A stretch of 37,701 nt of DNA from Gemmatimonadota bacterium (GCA_002737115.1 NSHR01000035.1:1-37701); one strand, 5' to 3'. Counted from the first letter of the stretch, positions 6,995-15,554 are shown. Numbers and translations: made by a program. The notes: generated by a model from the sequence alone, not told the origin.

Positions 6995-7867
6995 ATGCGT
7001 CGTTCAGGCTGGCTCGTTGCACTTCCACTCGCGGCCACGATTTTCGGCGGCTGCGCGAGCGCATCGAAGACCACGCCCACGTCCGCCTCGGCTGGCGCGG
7101 CGCTGACCCTGTGGAAGTCCGGCGCCGCCGCGTTCGGTATGTTCGTGCCCAACGAGCGGCCACCGGCTCCGCCCGCCGCCGGCGCCACGCGCCTCCCGCC
7201 GCTGTATACCGAAGCCGGGGCCAAGGCGCTCGCCGAAAATCCGCTGCTCGACTACCTCTTCCTGAATCTCGAAGGCGCCTACGACGCGAACGCGGTGCGT
7301 GCCATGGCGACGGGCATCCGGATGAGCGGCACCACCACACGGCCCACGCTGCTGGTGCGCATTCCCACCATCGAAGCCGCCGGCGTCGAGCTCACCCGCG
7401 CCCGCGTAAAAGAAGTGCTCGGCCTCGGTGCCGACGGCGTGGTGATCCCGCACGTGCGCAGCGCGGCGGAAGCGCGCACGGCCGCGGCGTTCTTCACCGA
7501 AGCCGGCGCCAACGTCTGGTCGCCCGCCAACCCCAAGGGCACCGTGATCGCGATGCTGATGGTGGAAGACAAGGGCGCGATCGTCGAGTTGCCTGAGATC
7601 GCCGCCGTGCAGGGCTACAGCCTGCTGTCGTGCGGCATCGGCAGTCTCACGCAAAACATGGGCGGCGACGCCCCGGGTGCCGAGGCGGCGTGCCAACGAG
7701 CACGAGACCTCGGAGCCAAGGCGGGCATGCCCAGCATGATGACGGCCAGCGCCAGCACGATCAAGAACCGGATCGAGAAGGGCTACCTCGGGCTGCTGCT
7801 GTCCGGCACGGCCGACCAGGCGTCGGCGATCATCCGCACCGGACGGCCGATCGCGAAGCGTCCGTAA
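6995..7867 (+). CDS. HpcH/HpaI-aldolase-fold lipoprotein, catalytic residues missing (290 aa)
   Basis: ATG at 6995 with a strong ribosome site (CAGGAGAACC). The N-terminus is a lipoprotein signal (MRRSGWLVALPLAATIFGGC, Cys20), which is unusual because aldolases of this family are cytoplasmic. The rest follows the HpaI barrel: DYLFLNLEGAYD, TLLVRIP, GADGVVIPHVRSAAEA, MLMVEDKGAIVELPEIAAV and GIGSLTQNMG. Aligned by eye to E. coli HpaI, Arg70 (Arg122) and the metal ligand Glu149 (Glu191) remain, but Asp42 is Asn91, His45 is Gly94 and the second metal ligand Asp175 is Ser217. It therefore looks like a barrel without aldolase chemistry, fixed to a membrane. The DinB gene follows after 20 bases. Confidence 0.82.
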   Translation: MRRSGWLVALPLAATIFGGCASASKTTPTSASAGAALTLWKSGAAAFGMFVPNERPPAPPAAGATRLPPLYTEAGAKALAENPLLDYLFLNLEGAYDANAVRAMATGIRMSGTTTRPTLLVRIPTIEAAGVELTRARVKEVLGLGADGVVIPHVRSAAEARTAAAFFTEAGANVWSPANPKGTVIAMLMVEDKGAIVELPEIAAVQGYSLLSCGIGSLTQNMGGDAPGAEAACQRARDLGAKAGMPSMMTASASTIKNRIEKGYLGLLLSGTADQASAIIRTGRPIAKRP

Positions 7868-7887
7868 GGCATCGGTAATTCGTCACC

Positions 7888-8421
7888 ATGACCCAGCCCA
7901 CCGACTCCGTCCCCGCCCTGCTGACACTGCTGAAGATCGAGCGCGAACAGCTCCTCGCGCAGTTCGCCGCGATCCCCGTCGAAAACCGTGCACTCCCGAA
8001 CGGCGCGGGTGGCTGGTCGGCCGCGCAGATCGTGGAACATGTCGCGCGCGTGGAAGGCAACGTGGCGCGCATGATCGCCAAGGGGGCGACGCTGCCGCAC
8101 ACGGCGACGTCCGACGAACAACAGGCGGGACTGCTCACGGCCACGCGGATTCGTTGGGTACGCGATCGGACCAACAAGGTCGAAGCGCCGGAACGCGTGC
8201 GTCCTGCCGAGGGGCTGAGCCCCGACGAGGCCCTCGCGCAACTGCACGCCTCGCGCGCCGCAGTCCTCGAGGCCTTCACCGCCGCCGATCCGGCCGTGCT
8301 CGACGGCATCCTCTTCCCGCATCCGTTCATCGGTCCGCTGACCTTGCGCGCGTGGGTCGAACTCGTGGCGCATCACGACGCGCGACACGCCGAGCAGATG
8401 TCGGAGTTGCGGCGCGCCTAG
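7888..8421 (+). CDS. DinB/YfiT-like four-helix putative metal-binding protein (177 aa)
   Basis: ATG at 7888, 20 bases after the HpaI-like lipoprotein gene, so probably in the same transcript. The order is that of the DinB superfamily: an N-terminal helix (LLTLLKIEREQLLAQFAAIP), GGWSAAQIVEHVARVEGNVARM with the first metal His (His51), and a C-terminal helix with VAHHDARHAEQMSEL (His163, His167). These three His are the expected divalent-metal triad. Characterised relatives are thiol transferases (bacillithiol, mycothiol) or enzymes of unknown substrate; nothing here shows which. It ends in TAG within a CTAG shared with the convergent methyltransferase stop. Confidence 0.85.
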   Translation: MTQPTDSVPALLTLLKIEREQLLAQFAAIPVENRALPNGAGGWSAAQIVEHVARVEGNVARMIAKGATLPHTATSDEQQAGLLTATRIRWVRDRTNKVEAPERVRPAEGLSPDEALAQLHASRAAVLEAFTAADPAVLDGILFPHPFIGPLTLRAWVELVAHHDARHAEQMSELRRA

Positions 8422-9218
8422 CCCGCGCGCGGCACCCACCCCTTCACCGCGTTGGCCCTCGCCTCGTAGGTGACGCGCCCGCTGTCATCAGCCGGCAGAC
8501 ACTCGCGTAGCCGAGCCGTGAGCTGCGCGATCGCTTCCGGTGCCATCGTCGCCATCGTCTCACCCACGGCAGCCCACCCGACGACGATGGCCCAGAACTC
8601 ATCGAACGACGCGAAGGTGCGTTGCACGATGATGTCGCGCAGTTCGACGTCGATCAGTCCCGCCTCGCGCCACAGCTCGTGCAGCACATCGGCGCGCGAA
8701 GCCTCGGGACTCGGCGGCGCCGGCACCACGGCACCAAGTGCACGCATCTCACGCTGCACCACGTGGTACGGGAAGCCGCCACCGTGCATGTCCCAGGCAT
8801 ACGCCGTGACCACGCCGCCGGGGCAAACCACGCGCGCCATTTCGGCGACACCCTTGGCCGGGTCGGGCACGAAGAAGATCACGAGCGGCATCACGGCGGC
8901 GTCGAACGCGTCGTCGGGATACGGCAGCGCCATCGCATCCCCTTCGCGCAGGTCGGCGTCGCGCAGCGCCGGCCGCTGCTGCGCGAAGACCAACTGCGCC
9001 GCGGACGGGTCCACACCGTGCACGGCCGCCGGCGCACCGTGCAGCGCGAGCAACTCGGTGAACGCGCCATTGCCGCAGCCTACGTCGAGCCACCGCCGTC
9101 CCGTCGGCAGCGCCAGCCACTCCAGAAACGCGGCACCGACCAGTTGGCTCCACACGCCCATGTAGCGCTCGTACGACGCGCCGTCATCGAAACGGATCTG
9201 GTCGGTGCCCGCGTTCAC
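8418..9218 (-). CDS. Class I SAM-dependent methyltransferase (266 aa)
   Basis: GTG start at 9218 overlaps the vapC stop in GTGA, so translation is probably coupled to the toxin gene. SAM-binding motif I is RWLDVGCGNG (42-51), followed by VHGVDPS with the acidic ribose-binding residue, EGDAMALPYPDDAFDAAV and a post-motif strand CPGGVVTAYAWD. This is the UbiE/COQ5-like Methyltransf_11 layout. A C-terminal region of about 100 residues (ELRDIIVQRTFASFDEFWAIV) probably recognises a small-molecule substrate, which I cannot name. The family is clear but the reaction is not. Confidence 0.85.
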   Translation of the reverse strand: MNAGTDQIRFDDGASYERYMGVWSQLVGAAFLEWLALPTGRRWLDVGCGNGAFTELLALHGAPAAVHGVDPSAAQLVFAQQRPALRDADLREGDAMALPYPDDAFDAAVMPLVIFFVPDPAKGVAEMARVVCPGGVVTAYAWDMHGGGFPYHVVQREMRALGAVVPAPPSPEASRADVLHELWREAGLIDVELRDIIVQRTFASFDEFWAIVVGWAAVGETMATMAPEAIAQLTARLRECLPADDSGRVTYEARANAVKGWVPRAG

Positions 9219-9607
9219 CAGGGCACCGCCGTCACGTCGGTATACGAAAAGTCGTCACCAACGAACAGCAGCGGCTCACCGCACGACAGCGCCAGCGCAT
9301 AGCTGAAGCAATCGCCGCAGTTGAGCGCCGCCCGATGCCGGCCACGCCCAAACGTGCGCGCCGCATCACGCGCGATCGCCACCTGATCGGCGTCGACGTC
9401 CCTGACCTCCGCCTTGAGGGCGCGCAGCAGCGCGTCGAGCTGGGCTTCCCCTAGCTCACCAAAACGCCCCAGCAATACGAGTGAGGCCTCAATGACGGTG
9501 CCGGCAGAGACGAATCTGCTGGCAGACTGTTCGATGGCGGCGACGAGTCGGGGCGCACTCGACTCATTGTACATGATGGCGACGAGCGCCGAGGTGTCGA
9601 TGACCAT
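9215..9607 (-). CDS. vapC: VapC-type PIN-domain ribonuclease toxin (130 aa)
   Basis: A typical type II toxin by size and residues. The PIN acidic site is complete: Asp4 (MVIDTSALVAI), Glu40 (GTVIEASL), Asp99 (NCGDCFSYALA) and Asp118/119 (LLFVGDDF). VapC proteins cleave tRNA or rRNA and stop translation. It starts 6 bases after the vapB stop and overlaps the methyltransferase start by 4 bases. The target RNA cannot be read from the sequence. Confidence 0.92.
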   Translation of the reverse strand: MVIDTSALVAIMYNESSAPRLVAAIEQSASRFVSAGTVIEASLVLLGRFGELGEAQLDALLRALKAEVRDVDADQVAIARDAARTFGRGRHRAALNCGDCFSYALALSCGEPLLFVGDDFSYTDVTAVPW

Positions 9608-9613
9608 GGCGCG

Positions 9614-9868
9614 CTAGCGCGGCACGCCGTGGTCGTCGTAGCCAAGCAGCTCGTCCGGATCGCGGGGATCGAGCACCGGCAGACCAGTGAGTCGTTCCTG
9701 AACCCGCCGAACGGCCGTCTCCAGACGGTAGTGCGTATGCCGCATGGTCTCGCGCGCGAGTCGCTCTTCGAGGGCCCGACGGATGGCCTCGGTGATCGAC
9801 TCACCGGTGGCCACGGCAAGGGCACGCGCCAACCGGTCGGTTTCCGGGTCTTTGATGCTGAGGGCCAC
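9614..9868 (-). CDS. vapB: VapB-type antitoxin, Rv0623-like (84 aa)
   Basis: GTG start. The N-terminal half (MALSIKDPETDRLARALAVATGESITEAIRRALEERL) is the Rv0623/PSK-type DNA-binding antitoxin domain that pairs with PIN toxins; the C-terminal half (VLDPRDPDELLGYDDHGVPR) is the acidic toxin-wrapping tail seen in this group. It should neutralise VapC and repress its own promoter. The promoter region just upstream is conspicuously AT-rich in this GC-rich window and holds a small palindrome. Confidence 0.9.
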   Translation of the reverse strand: MALSIKDPETDRLARALAVATGESITEAIRRALEERLARETMRHTHYRLETAVRRVQERLTGLPVLDPRDPDELLGYDDHGVPR

Positions 9869-9870
9869 TA

Positions 9871-9890
9871 TTTATACCTGTATATAAATT
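9871..9890 (-). promoter_or_regulatory. AT-rich vapBC promoter/operator region
   Basis: Directly upstream of the vapB GTG the sequence becomes AT-rich (9869-9910) and contains the inverted repeat TATAC-CT-GTATA at 9873-9884, flanked by more TATA-like sequence (a second TATATAC lies near 9895-9901). The position and symmetry suit a VapB-binding operator overlapping the promoter. I cannot fix a -35 box, and the assignment is by position and composition only. Confidence 0.5.
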
Positions 9891-9943
9891 ATGGTTGAAT
9901 TATATACAGCGTAGCCAGTGCGTCAAGACTCCGCGCGCGCAGC

Positions 9944-11065
9944 TCACACCGCCGTCGACTCCGCCAGCGCGTGCGCCAGTCGACGCACCCCTTCCTCGAG
10001 CGCCGGCGCGTCGTAGTGCGCGAAACTCAGTCGCATGTGCTGCGCGAACCCGCCGCCGCTGCTGAACCGCGTGCCGACATGGAACGCCGCGCCACCAGCC
10101 ATCGCGACGGGGAGGAACTCCGCCGCCGATCGCGCCGCCGGCAGCTGCGCCCACACGAAGTAGCCGCCCGTCGGTTCGACGAACGTCACGGCGGGCAGCC
10201 GCTCGCCCAGCGTGCGGCACAGCACCGCCGACCGCTCGGCGTACACGCGGCGTAACCCGTCGAGCACGGCGTCGGCCAGTCCGAGATCGATCAGGCTGCG
10301 CATCACCCCCGACACGAACGGATTCAACCCCCCACCGCTTTGCACGACGCCCGATGTCGTGATGGTGCGCAGTACGTCAGGCGCGCCCTGCACCCACCCC
10401 AGCCGCACTCCGGGGGCGCAGATCTTGGAGAACGAGCCCAGCGAGAGCACGCGCGCGGACTGGCCGTACGCCGCGAGCGGCGGTGATGGTGCAGTACCGA
10501 AGTCGAGCAGGTGATAGACCTCGTCGGCGACGACGAGTAGATCGTGCGTGTGGCTGACGGCCATGAGTTGCTCGCGTCGAGCCACCGACATCGTGGTCCC
10601 CGTCGGATTCTGAAACGACGGAATGGTGTAGAGGAACGCGGGACGGTGATGCACCAACGCGTCCTGCAGCGCATCGATCCGGATGCCATCCCCGTCGATG
10701 GGAATACCAACCACCTGCAGCCCGTGATCGCGAAAGATCTCGAGCGCGAGAAAGTACGTCGGCTCTTCCACGAAGATCGTGTCACCCGGGCGCGTGAATC
10801 GGGTGCAGACCAGATCGAGCGCCTGCGAGACGCCGGCCGATACCACCAGCTCCGCCGCCGTCACCGGCATCGCGTAGCGACGGCTCAGAAACTGCGCGAG
10901 CGAATTTCGAAATGCCGCGTTCCCCTCATCGGCGCCATACTGCAGGAGCTCGGCATCACCTTGCGCCAAACAATGGTCCGTGGCGGTACGCCAGGCCGCC
11001 AACGGCAGGAGCGACAACGATGGCTGTCCTTTGCCGATGTCGATGATGTCCGGGTAAGATCCCAT
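9944..11065 (-). CDS. PLP-dependent class I/II aminotransferase (373 aa)
   Basis: A fold type I aminotransferase of the 2-aminoadipate/valine-pyruvate-like group (the enzyme half of MocR-type proteins, without the HTH). Visible residues: the N-terminal IDIGKGQPS, VSAGVSQALDL, PSFQNPTG with Asn153, VVADEVYH with Asp181, and the PLP lysine Lys214 in LGSFSKICAPGVRLGW. A late Arg in MRLSFAHYD binds the substrate carboxylate. It starts 13 bases after the DUF5916 gene stop, so it is probably in the same operon. The amino acid handled is unknown; a lysine/2-aminoadipate-type enzyme is one option. Confidence 0.87.
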   Translation of the reverse strand: MGSYPDIIDIGKGQPSLSLLPLAAWRTATDHCLAQGDAELLQYGADEGNAAFRNSLAQFLSRRYAMPVTAAELVVSAGVSQALDLVCTRFTRPGDTIFVEEPTYFLALEIFRDHGLQVVGIPIDGDGIRIDALQDALVHHRPAFLYTIPSFQNPTGTTMSVARREQLMAVSHTHDLLVVADEVYHLLDFGTAPSPPLAAYGQSARVLSLGSFSKICAPGVRLGWVQGAPDVLRTITTSGVVQSGGGLNPFVSGVMRSLIDLGLADAVLDGLRRVYAERSAVLCRTLGERLPAVTFVEPTGGYFVWAQLPAARSAAEFLPVAMAGGAAFHVGTRFSSGGGFAQHMRLSFAHYDAPALEEGVRRLAHALAESTAV

Positions 11066-11078
11066 CGCGACGACGACC

Positions 11079-13415
11079 CTAGTACCGAAACAGCCGATTG
11101 AACTTCACCACCAGTGCGCGGTTCTTGAGCCCACGCACGGTGGTCGGCGTGGCGTAGCGGTCATCGCGTACGTCGCGCTCGTCGGTGTACACCAGAAACA
11201 GCTCACTGCCCGGCGCATACTCCCAGCGAAAGCGCAGGTTCGTGCTGAAGGCGCGGTCGGCAGAGTTGTACTGTACCAGTCCGCTGGCAAACATCAGTGG
11301 CGTGAACCCGTAGTCCACCCGCGCTCGGGCGAGTCGCGTGGTGAACGACGACGTGGGCCGTTCAACCCGTGTAATCGAGAATGTGGGTTCCAGCGCGAGC
11401 CGCTGGAAAATGGCGATGCGCGCCGATGAAAACGTGCTGCCCGGTCCGATCGTGATGCTGCGAATCGTGCCGTCGTAGAACTGACCGGCTTGCACTCTGA
11501 TGGTACCCGACGCGCGCCGCTGCGCACCAAAGCCGTACGACAACGCCACGTCGGAGAAGCCGTATCCACCCGGCGCGATGGCCGCTGGCGCGCCGGACGG
11601 CGTGAAGGGCTGGCGCAGGAACTCGTAATTGCGCGTGACATCGAATCCTACCACATCGCTATTGGCGAACTCGGTGTCGAAATGGCCGCGCCACACCCGC
11701 GTCTCTACCTTGCCCGCACCATTCTCGACGTACTCGCCCGATGCCGTCCCGGTGAACTTGCGCACCACCGTTTGATTCACCGGTCGGGGACTGAACCGCA
11801 GTTCACCGAAGGACCGGTTGATGTCGGAGCGCCGGCGAAAGCCAACTTGCGGATCGAAGTTGCGCCCCACCGCGAGAAACTCGGCTTTCGCCCCAACCCG
11901 ATCCACGCTGTAATCCAACCGACCTTGATAACTCTGGTCGTCGCCAACGACGCCGGTCGTTTGACTCTGTGCCCAGTACGCGCCGGCCGTGAGTGCCTGC
12001 GACAGCAGGAACGCGCCATCCAGACCGTACACCGCATTCGATCCCGTACGCGACGTGGCGACCGATCGGTTGGTGATCATGGCGCCGATCGAACTGCGCT
12101 GCAGCACGTCGCGCTTCACGCGCACCACCGTAAAATTGGTCGGTTCGGCCTTGAGCGCCGCGTCGCCCGACGTGCCGATGTTCATGAGGCCGACGGCGTA
12201 CTTGCCCAGCTTTCCGGTAAGTCGGCCGCCCACGTTGATCGGCACAACGCCGCCGTTGTCGAGGCCAATGCGCCGCGTGTAGAACAGCTGCGGCGTATCG
12301 GCACCACCGCTGCCGCCAAATGCGCCATTGCCGCCGCGTGCGAAGTCGAAGATACCGCGACCTTCCAAGAAGAACTCGCGCTTCTCGGGAAAGAACAGAC
12401 TGAATCGCGTGAGGTTAACCTGCTGTTCGTCGGCCTCGACCTGCGCGAAATCGGTATTGACCGTGAGATCGGCCGTAAGATTGGGCGTGACGGCGTACTT
12501 GATGTCGCCGCCGATTTCACTGCCCACGCTGTTGTTGATGGCCGGCGTGCGCACGCGGTCGGTGGTGCTCCTGGCGATCACGTACGGCTTGAGCTCGATG
12601 TTCTTGCCGGTTTCGGGGAGATCGAGACCCACTAGCGTGCCGCCAGCCGACACGCGATTGAGGGCCTGCGGACCGGCCAGGATACGCGGCACGGGCGTGA
12701 GGTAGTCCCATTCATTCTTGTGCCGCACGGAGCGCCGGATCTGCATGCCCCACACCTGATCGGGCCCCGCGCGATAGCGCAGCGACTTGAACGGAATCGC
12801 CATCTCGACGGTCCATCCACCATCGAAGCGTCCGGTCTTCGACGTCCACACCGGATTCCAGTCGGTGTTGGAGGCGCCTTCGTCCACAATGGAGTAGTCG
12901 GCGCGCGCGCCGAGTGGATTGGTGTAGAACGCAAACCCACTGCGGCGATCGTAGAACGTGTCGAAGAGCACGCCGATGTGTTCGTTGTTGCGCAGACCAC
13001 CGGTGTCGCGTCGCAGTTCGTTCACGATCCATTCCGCGGGCGGTGACGCGTCGTAGCAGCGACAGGACAGGTAGATGTTGCGATCATCGTACGTGATCCA
13101 GATGTCGCTACGCTCGGTGGCTGGTGCTCCGGCGTCGGGCGCGACCTGAATGAGGCCACCGAAGGCAGCCTCGCGCGTGTATACGGCTTCGTCGAGCACG
13201 CCATCCAGCGTGAGTGGTACGGTGAGCTTGATGGCGCGCACCGTAGCCTTCTGGGCGGAGTCGCGGGTAATCACCGCCGGAGCCACGGGTGCGGGCGGTC
13301 CGGTGATAACGGTGGTCGGCTGCGCGAACGCGGATGCGAAGGGAAGCGCCGCGAAGACGAACGCGAACGCGAACGCGGCGGCGCCTGCGGATCGGCCCCC
13401 AGTCAGATTCTTCAT
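11079..13415 (-). CDS. DUF5916 / CBM9-like outer-membrane-type protein (778 aa)
   Basis: The start is placed at the ATG at 13415 (MKNLTGGRSAGAAAFAFAFVFAALPFASAFA), giving a Sec signal; a frame start at 13442 adds nine residues of no value. The N-terminal ~200 residues are a carbohydrate-binding-module-9-like beta sandwich (LTLDGVLDEAVYTR ... IWITYDDRNIYLSCRCYD ... WTVEMAIPFKSLRY). The rest is the DUF5916 region (NLTADLTVNTDFAQVEADEQQVNLTRF in outline, then FFPEKREFFLEG), ending in alternating strands and a terminal aromatic (FNRLFRY) typical of an outer-membrane beta-barrel. The substrate is unknown. The signal-peptide AFAFAF comes from a short tandem repeat of GAACGC units in the DNA. Confidence 0.88.
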   Translation of the reverse strand: MKNLTGGRSAGAAAFAFAFVFAALPFASAFAQPTTVITGPPAPVAPAVITRDSAQKATVRAIKLTVPLTLDGVLDEAVYTREAAFGGLIQVAPDAGAPATERSDIWITYDDRNIYLSCRCYDASPPAEWIVNELRRDTGGLRNNEHIGVLFDTFYDRRSGFAFYTNPLGARADYSIVDEGASNTDWNPVWTSKTGRFDGGWTVEMAIPFKSLRYRAGPDQVWGMQIRRSVRHKNEWDYLTPVPRILAGPQALNRVSAGGTLVGLDLPETGKNIELKPYVIARSTTDRVRTPAINNSVGSEIGGDIKYAVTPNLTADLTVNTDFAQVEADEQQVNLTRFSLFFPEKREFFLEGRGIFDFARGGNGAFGGSGGADTPQLFYTRRIGLDNGGVVPINVGGRLTGKLGKYAVGLMNIGTSGDAALKAEPTNFTVVRVKRDVLQRSSIGAMITNRSVATSRTGSNAVYGLDGAFLLSQALTAGAYWAQSQTTGVVGDDQSYQGRLDYSVDRVGAKAEFLAVGRNFDPQVGFRRRSDINRSFGELRFSPRPVNQTVVRKFTGTASGEYVENGAGKVETRVWRGHFDTEFANSDVVGFDVTRNYEFLRQPFTPSGAPAAIAPGGYGFSDVALSYGFGAQRRASGTIRVQAGQFYDGTIRSITIGPGSTFSSARIAIFQRLALEPTFSITRVERPTSSFTTRLARARVDYGFTPLMFASGLVQYNSADRAFSTNLRFRWEYAPGSELFLVYTDERDVRDDRYATPTTVRGLKNRALVVKFNRLFRY

Positions 13416-13471
13416 CCGCGAAGGATACGGCCGCGGCCCCACCGGGGGGAGTCGGCGGGACGCGACTTCGC

Positions 13472-14269
13472 CTATTTCACGACCACCTTGGCGTCTTCGA
13501 CCAGCACCGCGAACGTGTAGCCCGCGCCGACATCGCGATTCAGGCGCACGGTGCCGGTGATCGTCACCGTGGCGCCGACCGTGACGACATCCAGCGTCGT
13601 CACGGTGATGTCGTGCGTGCCCGTCGCGGCGTCACCGGTGCCGTCTTGCAGGTGAATCCAGTTCTTGCCCATCACGGCGGCGTTGTATTTCACCACTGTG
13701 CCGCGCACCGACACCACCGTGTTGGCCAGCCGATCTTTCTGCGTCCACAGCTCGGCGATCGTCCGCGCGTCGGCGCCGGTCGCCTTGGCCACCGGAGAGA
13801 CCTGCGCGTCGGGGGCCGGCGGTGCGCCATCGGTGGTAGCCTGGCCATCCGTGGCCGCGATCTCTGAGGGCAACGTACCCGGTGCATCGAGCGACCCGAA
13901 GTAGATGCGGTCGAAGGTGCGCTTGAGCGTCTTCGACTCGAACTGCTCCATGAGCAAGGCGTTGTACACGGTCACTGATGCGCCGACGACAAGCGGCGCC
14001 TCGAGCACGGCTACCCACAGCTCGCCCGTTGCCGTCTTGAGCCGGAGGTAGACATAGGGCGCGACCGCGATCCGCTCGACCAGCGTTCCGGTCAGTGCGT
14101 GGCCAAGTGGTTTGGCTGATGCCGTGGCTGATGCCGTGGCCGGCGCCGTGGCGGTCGCCGCTGCCGGTGTACGCAACGACGTATCAGCTGTGCCCCCGTT
14201 CGCCTTGTCGCCGGCGGAACAGGCAACGGTGAACACCACGATACACACGAACGGAACAGACCAACGCAT
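13472..14269 (-). CDS. OB-fold-containing lipoprotein (265 aa)
   Basis: ATG at 14269 begins a lipoprotein signal (MRWSVPFVCIVVFTVAC, lipobox TVAC, Cys17). A low-complexity Ala/Thr linker (about 34-53) is encoded by imperfect GCCGTGGC-type DNA repeats. Two OB-like regions follow: about 54-115 (GTLVERIAVAPYVYLRLKT ... ELWVAVLE ... VGASVTVY) and about 175-265 (VSVRGTVVKYNAAVMGKNWIHLQDGTG ... VTTLDVVTVGATVTITG). The second matches the periplasmic OB domain with the KNWIHLQDGTG signature found in proteins near cytochrome and metal-handling genes. The role is unknown. It lies 56 bases upstream of the DUF5916 gene on the same strand. Confidence 0.75.
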   Translation of the reverse strand: MRWSVPFVCIVVFTVACSAGDKANGGTADTSLRTPAAATATAPATASATASAKPLGHALTGTLVERIAVAPYVYLRLKTATGELWVAVLEAPLVVGASVTVYNALLMEQFESKTLKRTFDRIYFGSLDAPGTLPSEIAATDGQATTDGAPPAPDAQVSPVAKATGADARTIAELWTQKDRLANTVVSVRGTVVKYNAAVMGKNWIHLQDGTGDAATGTHDITVTTLDVVTVGATVTITGTVRLNRDVGAGYTFAVLVEDAKVVVK

Positions 14270-14333
14270 AAGAACTCGCCGAAGAGAGACTAACAGAACG
14301 TGGCGGTGCGCGGACGAGTCCGTCGCCGCGCCG

Positions 14334-15473
14334 CTATGGCGCCGGAGAACGCCGTACGGGAGCAGCCGGACCGTCGAAATAATCCACGACGCGCTGCGCG
14401 GCCCGTCCGATCATGTCTTCCGTCTCGCCCAGTGATCCCGTCACAGCATTTACGAAAAAGGCAACGATGATAGTTCCCGATCGCGCATAGATCATCCCCA
14501 CATCATTGGCGATGACCGGGCTATCGCCCGTCTTGTGCGCCACCGGGACATCGAGAAAATGTGGCAGCCGGCGCGCGCCGGCTTGCTGCCGACGCAGCAT
14601 CGTGCGCATCATCGCCGCACTTGAGGCCGAGGTCATCGTACCACGCTCGATGGCCTCGAGCAGGCGCCCGGTTTCGCGTGGATTCATGTCGCCCAACCAA
14701 TAGGCGTGGTCCTGCACCGGCAGCCGGCTCCGACCATCGGCGAGAATCTTTTTATTAGCCGGTTCGAGAACCATGTCTACCCACGCGGCCCGCGCGCCGG
14801 TAAACAGCGACGCATACAGCGCAAACAGCGCGTCACCCTGCTGTGCGTACTGCAATCCTGTCGTCTCCTCGGCCGTCAGCGTGTCGAACGCCGGATTCAC
14901 CAGCGCCAGAATCTTGCGGCGATACACATGCCCGCGCGCCACCATGCTCAAGTGCGCAAAGCCCGAGCGCTTGAGCCACGCATTGAGACTGTCTACACCG
15001 CCGACGCGCGTCAGCAGGAGATCCGTGGCCACGTTATCGCTCGTGATCACCATCTCCGTGAGCAAGTCTTTTATCGTGGGCGTTTGGCCGAGGTCGTGAT
15101 ACTGCAGCACCCCCGACCCATCGCGCAAATCGGCCCGACGGATTTCCACGCGGTCGTCGAGCTTGATCTTGCCCTGGTCCACCAACTGAAAGGCGCGGAC
15201 GAGGATTGTCAGTTTGATGACACTCGCACTACTGAACGCCTCGTCGGCGCGCACGGCCGCCTCTTCACCAGTGGTGAGATGCTTCACGTACACGCCGGTG
15301 CGCGCGGGCATGCGCGCGAGCTCGGATTCGAGCAGGCGGGTGAGGCCGCTTGTGGTGGGCTGCGCCGCCGCCGAGGCAAACGCGAAGGCGGAGAGAGCGC
15401 CGAGCGCCGCACCGGCGATGGTGCGCCGCAGGATCGCGTAGCGTGCGTTCGCAACGTGGTGAATCAACATCAT
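14334..15473 (-). CDS. Class A beta-lactamase-like serine hydrolase with insert (379 aa)
   Basis: A Sec signal (to about AAAQP, residue 39) and the three penicillin-binding motifs are present: S-x-x-K as SVIK (Ser84, Lys87), SDN (145-147) and KTG (314-316). The regions around RVEIRRADLRDGSGVL and VAHKTGDSPVIANDVG fit class A enzymes. SDN and KTG are 169 residues apart, against about 104 in TEM. The extra ~65 residues (about 183-260) fall where the omega loop should be, and no Glu166-type E-x-x-L-N motif is recognisable. It may be a beta-lactamase with a rebuilt omega loop or a peptidase/transpeptidase-like relative. Resistance activity should not be assumed. Confidence 0.82.
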   Translation of the reverse strand: MMLIHHVANARYAILRRTIAGAALGALSAFAFASAAAQPTTSGLTRLLESELARMPARTGVYVKHLTTGEEAAVRADEAFSSASVIKLTILVRAFQLVDQGKIKLDDRVEIRRADLRDGSGVLQYHDLGQTPTIKDLLTEMVITSDNVATDLLLTRVGGVDSLNAWLKRSGFAHLSMVARGHVYRRKILALVNPAFDTLTAEETTGLQYAQQGDALFALYASLFTGARAAWVDMVLEPANKKILADGRSRLPVQDHAYWLGDMNPRETGRLLEAIERGTMTSASSAAMMRTMLRRQQAGARRLPHFLDVPVAHKTGDSPVIANDVGMIYARSGTIIVAFFVNAVTGSLGETEDMIGRAAQRVVDYFDGPAAPVRRSPAP

Positions 15474-15554
15474 CAGTTCCGGGTTCGGTGATCGATTTTC
15501 AACGACGCTGACCGCGTGAAGACCCCTTGAACAGCCAAGTACGGAGCGTGTCGC

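Noticed and set aside
14334-15473. Labelling the serine hydrolase as an antibiotic resistance gene
   Set aside because: Motifs fit class A, but the Glu166 region is not recognisable and the insert is large, so hydrolysis of beta-lactams cannot be claimed.
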